Source of the DNA: Siphonodentalium dalli
Taxonomy: Eukaryota; Mollusca; Scaphopoda; Gadilida; Siphonodentaliidae
Length of the DNA stretch: 64,000 nt
Assembly: GCA_032622095.1 (NCBI GenBank)
Contig: CP136065.1
Span: 110,523,195 to 110,587,194, forward strand
Reading direction: 5' to 3'
Below are positions 12,301-25,560 of the stretch, one piece after another (positions within the stretch are counted from its first letter, which is position 1; every line of letters starts with the position of its first letter). The position numbers and the translations under genes are program-made. The notes beneath the pieces are model-generated. The model was not told the DNA's origin. It did no database searches and worked only from the letters and a program-made list of their open reading frames with translations.

Positions 12301-13140
12301 CAATAGTTGGATCATTTATTAAAATCTGATCTATCAGAGTAGCAGTGAAGTTTGACACTCTAGTTGGTTTTGTTATTGTTGGGAGAAAACTAGAGGCAAA
12401 GACATAATTAAGAAAATTGTTAGTTTTATCATGTCTACCGTATTTCAATAAGTCAATGTTGAAATCTCCCATCAAAACTATTTTTTTATGTTCTCTATTG
12501 GTTTGGTCCATTTTCTCATTCATAAGGTTGATAAATTTATCTAGGTCCGCTTTTGGTGCTGTATTAGGCCTATAAATTGTTCCAATTATATACGTTTTAT
12601 TTTTATTTGTCAACACTTCAACAAAAAGTGACTCAAATACATGAGGAATAAATGTTGTTAAATCTTCTCTGATTTTATAAGATAAGTCTTTTCGAATGTA
12701 CATGCCAACACCGCCGTGACAGTCATCTCCATCCGGACGGCACCGTTTAATTAATGGATGGTATCCATTAAGTGGAAAATCAATACTATCCGGAGTCCTG
12801 AAGATTTCAGTTAGGCCAATAACTCCAAATTTTGATTTATTATTTTGTAATTCAAACATTAGAGTATTAAAATCATCCCAGTGGGAATTAAGACTTTGAC
12901 AGTTCAGGTGAAAAACAGATAGACAGTCATCACTTGTAGATACGTTATCATGAAACGATTTTGGAGAAAAATACTGACAATTGGGTATTTGTAAGATATT
13001 CTCATCTTCTTGTTCACCAAAGTCTAGTCCCCCTGGACCAGAGATAAGTTTTTTCAGGTTATAATTGGGATCTTCATCCAGCGTGCCGAGTGCCACAGTG
13101 CTTTCTGAATTAGTCTCAGCCATTGTCAAGAATATAACAA
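9371..13140 (-). mobile_element. Non-LTR retrotransposon (CR1/L2/Jockey-like), 3' part with ORF2
   Basis: The element lies on the minus strand. Its 3' end is a (TTAC)5 simple-repeat tail, seen as (GTAA)5 at 9371-9390 on the plus strand. ORF2 encodes an AP endonuclease and reverse transcriptase. Whether the ORF1 fragment at 16546-17225 belongs to the same insertion is unclear, because 3.4 kb of other sequence separates them. Confidence 0.85.
9887..13129 (-). pseudogene. LINE ORF2: AP endonuclease plus reverse transcriptase, two frameshifts
   Basis: The N-terminal endonuclease shows HLNCQSL, GLTEI, GGVGMYI, IYRPN, GDFNIDLL, LIDQI and a SDH-like TDH. The RT shows YRPISILP, FIDFSKAFDT, GVPQGSVAGPILF and the catalytic FADDT. 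The frame shifts first in a T7 run at about 11322-11330, just after YRPISILP, and again near 10445 after YGIELW. The last part (to 9887) holds the usual basic C-terminal domain with a CxxC. Both breaks are single-base, so the copy is young or partly affected by homopolymer error. Start Met 13129 or 13123 is chosen by the clean upstream stop. Confidence 0.85.
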
Positions 13141-15470
13141 TTACAGTCTATTGTTATAGTGAACTTGTAGTGAAATATTGAATGTCTAGAACTAAATGAA
13201 TAAAAATCAGATATAGTAATTGAGGTACAAAACATGATGCATGGTATTTGCAGAATGAGATCCCCAGAGGGCAAGTTCAGCGACGCTATCCCACAAAGCA
13301 GGCTAGCATGACAAAATCCACCCTCCAGGTACCCCACTCGATATTTCCTATAATCCGAAGATGTCGTATTATCTGCAAAAATCAAGACAAAATAAAAGTA
13401 AACTATCATTCCCCCAAAGCCCAGTATGCCAAAACTATAGCAATTATTGATCCAAGTATAATATCCCATACTTAAGTATATGTCACTTTGGTAACAAAAT
13501 GCTACGCTGACAGCACACGTATTTCTAGTTTATATCAATTGAGGCTTTTTGTAAATTCTATTAATGATATGATCCAAAATTTGCTAGTGTTTATATTCTG
13601 GTATTAATAGGTATATCAGCAACAATGTACATGAATGGTTTCGAAAAACAAAAATAATCAGAAAAAATTCCGAAAAAGTTCCGCACCCGGAATCACCCCC
13701 ACACCCGGAAGCACCGGCCGTGCACTGCCGGTTATGGGCACCACACCAGGCGCGAAATCCAGACCGAATCTTCCCAACAACGCAATTATCAGACCAATTA
13801 CTTGTAACATTGTGTTTATATATTAAAGGTACTCAATCCGACCAGAGGTCCCCGCATCACCACCCCCGGCCGGGGGGGGGGTATCCGACTCGAGTCGAGG
13901 AACACACCCATCAAAGCCCAGAACGATCAGCTATCGATTCCCCAAGTCCACCAACCCTCGGAGACCCCCCACAAGCCAGCAGAACCACCCGATCCAAGCG
14001 AACAAATCGCGGGCACAAGACGGACAGCTCCAAAACCAAGTGCCTACCATTAACAATAATAATCACGCGATTCTAGAGACATCTATCCCACACCCGCAAC
14101 CCGCCCGCCCCGACCACGCGAAACCACCAACTCCCGGGATAGATCCCCGAAAATTAACAGGCCCCAAATACCGACACCCAACCCCTCCTAGCCCCGACCG
14201 GCGGGCTCCCCGACCCGAACCAAACACCCCACACCCAAAACCAAGGAAATAGCAATACAGGGTCCCCCGATCGGACCGAGCACCCTTAATTAAGAGTTCT
14301 CCGCTGCAAATATTATAGCTATATAATTGTGTGTTTACCAATATACGACATAGAAGGTAGAACGAATTATCGTTTCATGAGAGACCGCGTAAGTATGGTA
14401 CATGCAATCAGTACAGTATATATAAATAAAGGAATAATAAATAATAAATTGAAAATATCAAGTAAGTCCATATTTGTGGGCTAATTTTATTAACATAATG
14501 CACCACAAGTGCGTTGAAAATAATCATAATATTATATACGCCCAGTCACAAGGTCGCGACCACAGTGGACCCACCGTGCGGATCCAACATTATAGAGACC
14601 CAACAACAAGGCGTATTATGCAGTTATGTTAAACAATTAAATAGGCAACCATATACAAGCAAAAATATATTGCGTTACGGGTAGTGTTCGATAACTCCAA
14701 AAACTATATCAGACAGTGTCCTATTATCCAATAAGTTGTAAAAGTGGTCAACCATGCATTAGTGTGGTCACTGTTTCTGGGTCAGCGCTGAGGCCAAATG
14801 TATTTAATTATGTAGCGATATGAGATTTTACTGATACCTGTGGGGACATTTCATGATTATCGGATGAGCGCACAACAATTATCAGGTCAGCTTGTCAGCG
14901 ATGTCGAACGCTGTCGTGATTCGATGTTATTTTTAGACGTACTTAGGTTTACATACAAGGGGACTGTTCATGACAATTTACTGTTGCCGGCCAGTGGGTC
15001 ATACTCTACGAGCGTTCAACTATCAGTGGAACATGCTTATACCTGTATGATGTTAGGGCGAACTGATTTAGACATATAATATATGTATAATAATTAAGTA
15101 TATGCTATTTTGACATAAACAAATGGGTGTAACGCCACTTATATCAAGTGTATAATGTCCTGTATTTTGCACGGACAAAGCTAGAATATCCAAGTGTATA
15201 GGTGCTTGCAAATAAATGGAACTCCTGATCCCGTTACATGCATCCTCCTGAGTGGAGGAGACATTAGGGAAATGGAGATCCACTCAGTGCAAAATAGTGG
15301 TGTCGGTCCACATTCTAGTCTGCGTATGGTTGAAAATTAAACCATCAGACAGAGGTAAGATTTCCCCTATTACTCACCCCTTCCTGAAAGGGTAATGGAA
15401 GGGGCGATAAAAGGAATCTTAGCCCTATAAGGTATGGACCGAGACCAATACAACCACACACGAAGAGGTT
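13141..15470. other. Unassigned spacer with a C-rich proline-coding island
   Basis: Between LINE ORF2 and the tandem array no known gene is seen. From about 13635 to 14300 the plus strand is unusually C-rich with few G, giving proline-rich frames (13720-14076 and 14040-14252) and a G10 run near 13870. It ends sharply at TTAATTAAG near 14290. The composition is unlike its AT-rich surroundings. It may be a non-LTR 5' region, a separate mobile fragment or a compositional oddity. The remaining sequence holds short AT-rich runs only. Confidence 0.4.
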
Positions 15471-15474
15471 CCAG

Positions 15475-16545
15475 TTAAATTTTGTGGGATTTAAGTTATG
15501 CAAAACAGTTATGTTGTGCTATATAATCCATGTGTTAGATTCCTCATTGTTCATGATATTTGAATACTAAGAAGTATATATCGAATTATAGTTACAAGGG
15601 TCGATTCACCAAGCAAGCCCATGTAGTAAATCAGAAATACCAATCCAGGTTACATCTATAATGGTGCATATCACAATCACATGAAGAAGTGTGGAAAGTT
15701 ATAGTATGTAATCAATGTAAGTATATCCAAGTTATACAAGATGCATATAGGAGATTCCAGAAAAATGTCTTGGGTTTTAAGTTATGCACAAAAAATAAAA
15801 AAAATAAAAAAAAGTTATATTGGACTATATGATCCATGTTTCCGATTCATCATAGTTCATGATATATAAATACTAAGAAGTATATATCGAATTATAGTTA
15901 CAAGGGTAGTAAATCAGAAATACCAATCCAGGTTACATCTATAATGGTGCATATCACATGAAGAAGTGTGGCAAGTTATAGTATGTAATCAATGTAAGTA
16001 TATCCAAGTTATACAAGATGCATATAGGAGATTCCAGATAAATGTCTTGGGTTTTAAGTTATGCAAAAAAGTTATATTGGACTATATGATCCATGTGTCC
16101 GATTCGTCATAGTTCATGATATTTGAATGCTAAGAAGTATATATCTTATTATAGTTACAAGGGTAGTAAATCAGAGATACCAATCCAGGTTCATCTAAAT
16201 GGTGCCTATCACATGAAGAAGTGTGGCAAGTTATAGTATGTAATCAATGTAAGTATATCCAAGTTATACAAGATGCATATAGGAGATTCCAGATAAATTT
16301 CTTGGGTTTTAAGTTATGCAAAAAAGTTATATTGGACTATATGATCCATGTGTCCGATTCATCATAGTTCATGATATTTGAATACTAAGAAGTATATATC
16401 GAATTAAAGTTGCAATGGTCGACTCACCAAGCAAGCCCAAAATGTCTGAAATACTAGCATAGGTTACATCAATAATGGTGCATATCACATGCAAAAGGAG
16501 TGGTGTATATGATCAATTTAAGTATACAATCCTACAAGGTACATA
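15475..16545. repeat. Tandem array, about 260 bp unit, four copies
   Basis: Blocks recur in order: gtgggatttaagttatgcaa-type, atgatccatgtgtccgattc, gaagtatatatcgaattata, accaatccaggttacatc and caagttatacaagatgcata. Copies 2-4 are more alike than copy 1, as expected of recent amplification. The array runs directly into the 3' end of the ORF1 fragment. Confidence 0.85.
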
Positions 16546-17225
16546 TCAGGATCGTGTATCTCTTTCTACCCACTTTCCAGTACTATCCTTAGTTTCCAGG
16601 ATTACTCTGACACCAACCACTCTGATCCGGGTTTTAATATGCTCCTTCTGTCTAATATGAAATGCCATGCTGCTTAATCGACCACGTTCACGCTTCATTT
16701 CTGGAGGAAGATCAGTTCTGATACTGATTTTACTATGTGGTGAGAGGTGCTCGGTTGCCTGTAAAATTCTCTGTTTGTCCCTGTCTGTAGCTAACACTAC
16801 TATAAACGGATTTGGAGGTTTCATATTGAGTGGTGTTCCTGTTGGACGTGCTACTGGCAATCTATGCGCATTTACACAACGATCGACAATTTTGTCCGCG
16901 ATAGAAGGATCCAGTTTCAGGTTGGTTAGCAGGAGGTTCTTGATCACATCATATGGGTCCTCACCTTTCGTTTCCCCTATACCATATACCAAAATGTTGT
17001 ATTTTCTATCATGGATTTCTCTGAGGAGACCCCTTTCAGATAATTCAGAATGTTTTGCCAATAATTTCTTCTCAAGTTGTGGAATAACACTATCCTCTAT
17101 ATCTGATATTCTTTCTTCCATTGATGATAATGCAGCTCTGTTTTCAATTTGTTCATCAGTTATGTTATGAATTTTGTTATTGATTTTAGAAAGTTCTGTT
17201 GAAATATTTACAAATTTTGTGTTTA
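16546..17225 (-). pseudogene. LINE ORF1 fragment (coiled coil plus RRM-like)
   Basis: The open frame reads TELSKINNKIHNITDEQIEN, a heptad-rich segment, then RKYNILVYGIGE, a motif typical of ORF1 RNA-binding domains of L1/CR1-like elements, and then IVVLATDRDKQRIL and RTDLPPEMKRER. It is open to its 5' edge, where it merges into minisatellite (initial residues past about 17225 are satellite-derived), so it is 5' truncated. It acts as the nucleic-acid chaperone of the retrotransposon. No zinc knuckle is seen. Confidence 0.7.
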
Positions 17226-17945
17226 GGTATACATGGACTGACAGCACGGTCATGAATATACATGCTTGAGTATAGCGGGTGGTCGTTGGCGAGCGTGTAG
17301 GTATATAGGGAGTGCCGTGGTGGTAATGGGTGGGATGTATATTTATATATGTCGTGGATGTATATTGTCATTGGTGGATGTATAGGTATACAGGGAGTAA
17401 CTGTATGATCATGGATGGCGTGTATGAGTACACAGCGAGTGACTGAATTGTCGTGTGTGGGCTGTATATAAAAGTCTGGAATGTATAATTGATCATGTGT
17501 GAGAAGTATTGGTACACCTGGAAGGACTTTATTGTCATTGGTGATGTGTATATGTACACCTGGAGTGACTCTATGGTCACGTGTGTGTTGCATATGTATA
17601 TATCGAGTGGCTATATGGCCATGGGTATGGTGAATAGGTATACAGGGAGTGACTGTGTGGCAATTAATGAAATGAATAGGTGTACAAGGAGTGACCGTGT
17701 GATCACCAATGTGGTGAATATGTATACATGGAGTGAAATGGGTCAGGTGTAGGAGTATACCTGGTGTGCATGTATGGTGACTCATTGTCATATGTTATGT
17801 GTACGGGTATATGCCAAGTGGTTGTATGATCATGGGCGAGGGGTATATGTATAGCACGTGACTATATGACCATTGGCGAGGTGCATATGTATACCTGGAG
17901 TGACTCTATGGTCATGCGTGGGGTGTATATGTTTATCTTTAGTGG
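17226..17945. repeat. Minisatellite, about 65 bp degenerate unit (right block)
   Basis: It is the same unit family and orientation as 8886-9370, with roughly ten diverged copies built on a ggtatacatggagtgactgt core. Open frames on both strands here come from the repeat and are not genes. Confidence 0.8.
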
Positions 17946-18370
17946 CTATTTCGCAATAATGTCGCAAAAATTATACCAAGAAGGACTGAAAATTACACAT
18001 ATCAATGATTTACTTCTCGGAATTCCCGATATCTCAAATAGAAGAAACAAAATTCTCTTCAAAATAGTCCATCGATATATAACAGCGACTAAACGATTCG
18101 AAGTCGGGTAATCAAACGCTTTTCAGAATAGCCACAAAAAGCAAATTAGTCACAAATCGGTTTTGGCACCTCCCACCCCAAACCCCGAACCCACTCATTT
18201 GTAAATGTAAATATGTTTAACCTATATATGATTTTGAATCTCTCCTTCAACATTTTGTATGAATACTATTATTGTAAACAGGGAGAGGGGCAAAGTAAGT
18301 TTTGTAACTTGTCCCCAATCCCTTTTGTATTATTCGATATACAAATAAAATATGTTTAAAGTATGTTACT
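17946..18370 (+). pseudogene. 3' end of a 5'-truncated LINE
   Basis: The plus strand encodes KLYQEGLKITHINDLL and then RNKILFKIVHRYITATKRF before a stop at 18109-18111. It looks like the extreme C-terminus of a non-LTR ORF2. A roughly 250 bp untranslated tail with AATAAA near 18345 follows. It is a relic inserted beside the minisatellite. Confidence 0.5.
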
Positions 18371-18483
18371 TGATATAGAGATCACATCAGAGAGTCCTCT
18401 TTAGTGGCGTTTATGCACAATGGAGGAAATGTTAAACGATTTTCCTGACAATAGTTAACAAATGTTTATGCTAATGGGTAAGA

Positions 18484-20200
18484 GTAGCCACATATTATGG
18501 TCCCTCTCAGTTCCGTTTCAAAGTTCTGCCCATTTATTTTCAAAAACTTGGCCAGAATCCCAAAATACGTTTTCGGCACAATTGTACACTGCAAATTTTA
18601 AAATTAAATGATCGTGCTTCATAATGTACAGTGGCAACCAGAATATAAAATGTAGTTGTCAGTCGATTAACTACCGTGTATAATAACAAAGTTAGTCACA
18701 CTTTGCTACCTTTTCGGAACAGTAGATAATTATGTTCCGGATATATGTGAAAATCAAATTTTTACCCAATTTAGTTGCCATTTTGGAAGCCACCTTGAGT
18801 AATTTAGTCATTAAACACCTTAATGTGACACATTTAAGATAGATCAAAACAATAAACACCTTTCATGCCAAAGATAGTTACAGTTTACTTGCAAAAAATG
18901 GTTCAAACCACCTGAGAAGAGATGTTTTGCCGATATTTATGTCACGTTTGTGAGAGTGAAATCCAATATTTATGGTCATGTCTTTGTTACAAAAGTTAGT
19001 AACAATGTTAGTATTCAATATATAGAAGGCAGAATAGCCAATTTCATTCATCAACCACAAATTGTAAGCGATTCCAGGGCACACTGGGGCAATATCTACC
19101 ATTTTCCATATTTTGGCGGCCATTTTGGTGGCCATTTTGATCCAAAGTAACAAGTTGTGTTCCTATGAATTGGAGTATCCATCTATAATGGTATTCCTCA
19201 CTTACATTCCACAGTTTTGCTCATTCTTTGTTGAAATTTGACCAGAAACCCAATTGTGATTTTTTTTGGTGAAATTTTATACTGCATTCTGTAAAATCAA
19301 ACTTTTGAGAGATTGGAGGCGGCTAGGACCCCAATAATTGCTATTTTAATTACCCCAATGATTAGTTAATATAAAAATACAAAAATAAGGTCACAATCCT
19401 CAACCAGTTCCAAAGAGCAGAAACTGATCTAGAAGATATGAGTGAAAAATAGTCATATTTTCTACTTCCGGTGGCCATTTTGGCGGCCATTTTGAATATA
19501 TAAAATGTATTCATACCTATAAATAAGGACTACTCAATTATCAATAGAATAACATATCACACGACTTAATATCTCATAAACTTCCCGAGTGATTGCGAAT
19601 TAAAATGTATCAAGTCAGATATTCCATTTTGGCGGCCATCTTGGATTCAATGGCCTCGAAACATATGAACATTGACTACCTATATGCATCCATGTGCTCG
19701 TGGAATGTTATAGAAAACTGCCCTGGTCTATGTTCTCGTGGAAAATAATGAAAACATCGGTATTGTTCATAGTTTAATCATGTTATGCATGCGTAAGTTC
19801 ACACACTGTACTTTTTCAGATATATCTTCAAAATAAACGAAAAATCATATCATCGGTGTCACTTTAAGACAAATATCGAGTCAGGTTCCCATGTGACGCT
19901 ATCTACGCAGACACTTATTATATTCAGTTCGAATGAAACTGAGTTTGAGAAGATACATACAGTTTTAGTATTAATTTTGAGAGAAATATTTCCCCTACCC
20001 CCAATAAGGATTTTATCGCAAAAAATCAGAGTAGTTTTATAAAAATCGCTATAAAATTAAAAAGCCCCCACGCCCGAGTGGCAATCAAGCAGAAAAATGT
20101 GTGAAATACAACCCTCTAACGGAAAAACATAGTCGGCAAAAATCCGCACAGGGGGGGGGGGGGAGGGTGGCCATATGGTAGCTCAAGGTCTATTTATAGT
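18484..20200 (-). repeat. Inverted-repeat arm B (longer copy)
   Basis: It is the reverse complement of arm A, with TTTTGGCGGCCATTTTG motifs. It keeps about 490 bp lacking in arm A (19680-20170), including a block also present at 33705-33950. The outer end has a G13 run and the agctcaag...ctatttatag terminus. Confidence 0.8.
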
Positions 20201-23200
20201 TATCACGAGTTTACTGATCCAAAAGCAACCAGGCGGGATAAATGATCCGCTGTTAGCTATGCTATGCGTGCTGGGTTGGGCAGGGAAGAAGCTATAGTTT
20301 CCAGGATAGCACGAGGATGAGAAAGAAGAGATGGCGAGACACGAAAAACGAGAAGACAAGATGGAGACGGAGGTGGTGAGATGATGTGAGTGGTGGCGAT
20401 TTTTCGTCTTAAAGCTGAGTATGATTAGTTTCGTGAGTTGTAGTGGTGCTCACCGTAGTCGTCATTCATCAATCGCCATGGGAGGGTGTCAATCATCCGA
20501 TTCCACCAATCAGTAAGTAAAAATATCAATAATAATTTTAAAAACACACAACTGCTACTCTTCGTTATAATGATATATATACAACTTTGTACATGCCCTG
20601 AGAACAAGAGCAAAAATATTCAACAGCCCTAACGCGAAACATGGTTGCATATTCGAAATGCCGCCATGTTATGCGTATTTGTCGCCAAGCTCACACATTG
20701 GCGCTATCTTTTTGGTGCCCGATAATTCTGATATATATTGGATGGCTTCTACCGATATTGTGAGTGCACCGTGAGCACAATGCGTTTAACCAGGAGGTAC
20801 ATATATATTTATATATCTTGAGTTGTGTTACAAGGTCGTTTCTCCGACCTCATTGAACTAAGCATTTATAATAATTTTTGAAATATGCTGTGCCACTACT
20901 TTGCATACATTCCTAGCAAACTGAAAATAATTCCCTCACGATATTTGTATGTATATGGTTCATCGCTTGGGATTTTTAGCGTCATTTCAACAATTGGCCA
21001 TACAACGACGCTGTCAGTTTGTGTTGCTCGAGAAAAGACGGTACATAGGGTTAACTTCGCTGGGGAATACCATGTGACTAGAAACTAGATACGCAAATCA
21101 ATGCAACTTCCGCCTACACAGAACACCGATCCGCGGTAATCGGGACTAGATCCAGCTCAGTCTGATTAAGAAGGCGCCCCATTCGTGAATTCACAAAAAA
21201 TCTCTATTTAAAACTATCAATTTGAAGAAAAAAAATAATTATCCCTTATAACAAAGGTATGCTTTAGTACTATAACTCCCATAGCTATCAGTGTATAAAT
21301 GAGCAGTTATGTCGCAATCTTACTGTAATCTGCATGCAATACAAGTATCACGGAAATAAAGAGAGGTTCTATAATAAAGGTTCCAATACCAAACTTCAGA
21401 ATATAACTCCAGAAAGAAACTGCTGCAACCGCAAAGATCTGAATAGGTGAGCACAATGAGAGAATGCCGCGCATCTGTTGGACAAACTTATCGGGAAAAT
21501 ACTATGGATATATATAAATATATTTATTACGTCGGTATTCCGGCCAGGCTATATTTCTACATTTATCTAGTTCGCAAACACATAAACGATAGCAACGCAT
21601 GCAACTCCACTCCATTCTGTATATAATATATACAGACATTCGTATTTGGGTCAGCGCATATACACTAAACCTTCGTATATGCACTTAAACAAAGTACACA
21701 ACGCAAAGAAATATGCGTCGTGTCAGTCATTATTGTGGTTGAAAACGTGCACCTAGATTATACCCGCGGCCCGCAAACCCATCAGATAACGTCCACCCCC
21801 GTTGACTCTCACTATGCGTTTGATTCAGTTACATTTAGCAGCGGGTCGACCCAACAGAGTCGCCACTATTTTCCTATATTTCCAGATATTTCATCAATAA
21901 TTTCAAATTATATATATATTGAAAATTAACTGAATGACCTATTGGCCAGCACGCACTGATCGTTCATTGGCTAAACCGCCATTACGCGGATTTTGTGTTC
22001 TATGAAGTCGCTTCGTAATTATTAATAAATATATGAAAAGAGTGGCTTTGATTCAAATTTTTGATTGATTTGTGCAGAATAACATTAGATCTGTCGATAC
22101 ATGCATGAAGTTTTGTAAAAAAAAGTGGGTTCTAAATCGATAAATAATGAGTTTGAAATATACGGTATATTTTCTCCTGTCATAAAGTGGTGCCCATGAA
22201 TTTTTGTTTCAGCGTCTGGTTATAAGATTGCGAACAGTTTATCATAGAAAATATAGCTTTTACTCGATCGATTTGGGTTGGAAGTTTTAAGAATCGGTTC
22301 AGGCATTTCTGAATTATGGCCTCCAGAAGTGAGGAGGTATCCGATTTTGTGATCTCCCTTGTATCGTATGATATCTATATATAATGGTGCGCTCTTTTTA
22401 AATTTATATATGTTTTAATTAATATTTTTACTCGTTTATTAATGATAGGTAAATGTCAAATTGAGGTATCAATTGAAAAATTATAATTCAAGAACAACAG
22501 TTCTGCAGAGTTTTGGTATTCAATACGGAGGTGGGCTGGAAATTCAAACTTGCCATTTGAAGGCGCTCAAGCCACGAACCGCGGCTCTAAGTATACCGCG
22601 TCAATTCTACTAAATGCGAAAATCGAATGCTTTTCGACTTTTATAAAAGTGTAGTCCCACGCTTGCCGTGGAGTGGATATATATACTTCAGATACAAACT
22701 CGTGTAAAACGTTCTGTTCTCAGTGCTTTGCAAACCATGCATCGCTACTGCGTATGTGCGTACATGATAATTGGATGTGTGTTGTCTGATATGATCGATC
22801 GTACAAAGACATAAAGATATAATACACCTGTGATGTCTTGTCGTTACAAAGAGCGACCATTTATGACTGTGTAAATCATTTAATACACATGTGAATAATA
22901 TATAAACGAGCGTCATTAATATCGCCGAAGGTATTTATCAATATTTCTGGTCCCAGTAAAGCCACGCATGCGAGTGACGAATATGTTTTGGGCTGATTTA
23001 CAAATCACTTTGAATTTGCTAAACACTCAGATGTGTTTGGATGAAAATTGAATCTACCCTGCACGTGCACCTTTAGGTGACCCTGCTCCAAGTGATTGTG
23101 TATGTGTGTTGCTTCGTGTGATTTAGTACATCCATGTGATAGCCATATAATTATGTTTCAAGACTAACTTCATGTCAGCCTATGTTCATTCGATTGTCGG

Positions 23201-23309
23201 GTATGATTATGCATCATGCAGAATCTACGGCTATTTAGACCTTGATATGTTGGCTTTTTCTTCGTCAATTGGCCTAAAACCTGAATCAATGCAGACCACC
23301 AATCAAACA

Positions 23310-24880
23310 GTAAGACAAACCACGTAGGTTAGATTGCCAGAAAGTTAAGTCAGAAGTTAACGTCAAAGGTTTGATGAAATGCTGCTGTTCAATTGCGGGA
23401 TCAATTTGGGTTCTCTTTGGCAACAATTCAACCATTTGTTTGGCAATAACGCGATACTTTCCATATATACAGATCACCCGGAGTTCAGAAAATGAGCCAA
23501 GAAGGTTTGCAGTATATCTGCATATACATGCTATAATCCACAAACACTAATTGAAGCACAAAACTACTGACGGTCCAATTACAGCTAATGATAAATCGTC
23601 ATCAGATTCTTATAGAACAGTTTCTGCAGTAAAATTAAATCTCATTCGGGTAGTTGTAACTATTTATTATATGTGACAAAACAAATTTACTATAGTAAGG
23701 ATTATGGTAACTAAACACAGGCTTCCAATACAAATAAATAGATGGACGACGAATGTTTGTGGAAGCTGTTTGCATATTTTGTCGGACAAGATCAAGATAT
23801 CGTTGGAGCAATTTCGGCGTTTCTTCGCATACTTCTTCCGAAAACAATACTTCCTGGTTTTCAAGCCAAGACAATTTCCCCTCAAAAATTAATACACTTC
23901 AACTAATAAACCAGTAAATGTAATATATAATATCAGCTTTCGGTTCTTTGTGTTGACTTTCGCAAGGATTCAACTCAAATTCAATTAATGTTTTGTTTTT
24001 TAGAATTATTTGTTCTGCTATTTATGACGCATGAATGATCTCCCTTTGAATTACAACAGTGCCTATTGTTCCGAACAGTTGTCTAGTTTCATATGAATTC
24101 AGTTCAGTGGCATCAAGTCTCTTGAATTTCAAGCTGTGAGACATTGAAATTTCCGTGAGAGTGGAAAAATTACCACCACGCTCCCATCTTAATAAATTCA
24201 TACAACCGTATTCAAAATACACGCTCCCGAAAATATTTCATCAACAGAAACTGTCAGAAAGGGTACCCGGTAAGATGTTGAGGTTTTAATATAATGTTCT
24301 AACCTTTTTTTTGTTCCGAGAACTATGTTCTATGTGGAAATCCTATACTGACACTGAAGTTTCAAATTCTACGGTCAATAAATTTATTGGAAATATATTA
24401 TTGGATAAATTTAGCTTGGGAAATTCCAAACCTATTTTAAGATCATGCTAATACTTATGTTGCCTAAATAACATTCCGAGCATAGTTACTATAAAATCGT
24501 GATCTGACTCATTCGTATCGTGCCCAAAACCACGTTGTATTTACTATAGATACATATCGCATACCTTTCCAGTGTCCAATTCGACGATAAGAATAAACGA
24601 CCATATCTGGTCGATAATACTCCATAATATCCGATGAAGTCACGGACCGTATCATATTTTAGAATGCGAACTACGCCCTTATATATTTCTTTGTACGCCT
24701 CGCCATGATATTTCCAACATACATATGCACCGATAAGTCCGAATTATTCGTTGGAATCGAGACACAAAGAGTTGGTGGTGGATATCTATCCTCCCGTGCA
24801 TTTCCGCTCATATCACCAGTTACATTCTGCCAGCATTGAAACATCCAAGCAGACTTCATGATATCATAGGAACACATATA
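23310..24880 (-). other. Possible exons of an unrecognised host gene
   Basis: Several minus-strand frames have protein-like composition: 23517-23310 (after a TGCAG acceptor; contains KYRVIAKQMVELLPKRTQID), 23889-23690 (contains WLENQEVLFSEEVCEETPKL), 24235-24022 (contains LKFKRLDATELNSYETRQLF) and a frame ending near 24560 (contains YKGVVRILKYDTVRDFIGYY). I could not pair donors and acceptors reliably and recognise no domain. They may be exons of one gene or chance frames. Confidence 0.25.
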
Positions 24881-25486
24881 TATTTCCGTGTATTTATTTT
24901 GCTCTTTATGGGACTGTTATTATCACACAGCCTTATCTCCATACCATGTATTTTGGATAGGAGAAATAAACTAATATATTATGTTCAACGATAGTAGCTG
25001 TCGTAAAATGTCCTGGCCTATATTGTCACTTCTTGTTTGATACAACGATAGTTTAAGTGTTGACATAATACGCCTAGGTTGCAAATACAATTATAGCTAG
25101 TTTGACTGCATGCTGTGAAGCGTTTCAATTTATAAAAAGCTATGCGTGTTAAATTTGAGCATGATATATGATCCCGATTTCTTTGTGAGCAGAGCCACAA
25201 TAATTAAATACAATGAAGTACCATTTATTCACTGTTACTCATCCAGATCGCGCGCACGTGAAATAAGAAATAAGAAACTAATGATACCCTATTTCTGATT
25301 GGCAATAATTCCAACAACAACAACATAAATTCTATTATTATACCGGCACGTTTGTATTATTTATTATTTTCCACACAAAAAAACAAAAAAAATGCTCACA
25401 CATCTATTATGTATTTGGTTACTTCCTATATTACAGAAGTTATAATAGATGGTTCCAAAACACACCACATTTTGATATTGTATCGC

Positions 25487-25560
25487 TCTAAAATAGCCAC
25501 TATTAAATCTAAAATAGCCACTATTAAATCTAAAATAGCCACTGTTAAAAAAAAAAAAAA
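25487..25560. repeat. 21 bp unit repeated three times, then poly-A
   Basis: The unit tctaaaatagccactattaaa occurs three times with one substitution, followed by an A13 run. It is a short local amplification beside a poly-A tract, possibly a retroposed tail. Confidence 0.8.

Larger units (their letters stand above)
7531..20200. mobile_element. Composite 12.7 kb structure with long inverted arms
   Basis: Arm A (7531-8852) and arm B (18484-20200) are copies of one repeat in opposite orientation. Inward of each arm lies the same minisatellite in the same orientation. This order fits one large foldback or TIR element whose interior was later split by LINEs. Two independent insertions of the repeat are the alternative. 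The outer ends share a ctatttatag...cttgagct block. I could not see a clear target duplication, and no transposase is present. Confidence 0.45.

Noticed and set aside
15475-16545. CRISPR-like array
   Set aside because: Units of about 260 bp repeat along their whole length, with no unique spacers and no cas genes; it is an ordinary eukaryotic tandem repeat.
17186-17791. Long minus-strand frame with histidine/threonine-rich repeats
   Set aside because: It is the degenerate minisatellite read through; the period equals the DNA repeat, and both strands are open.
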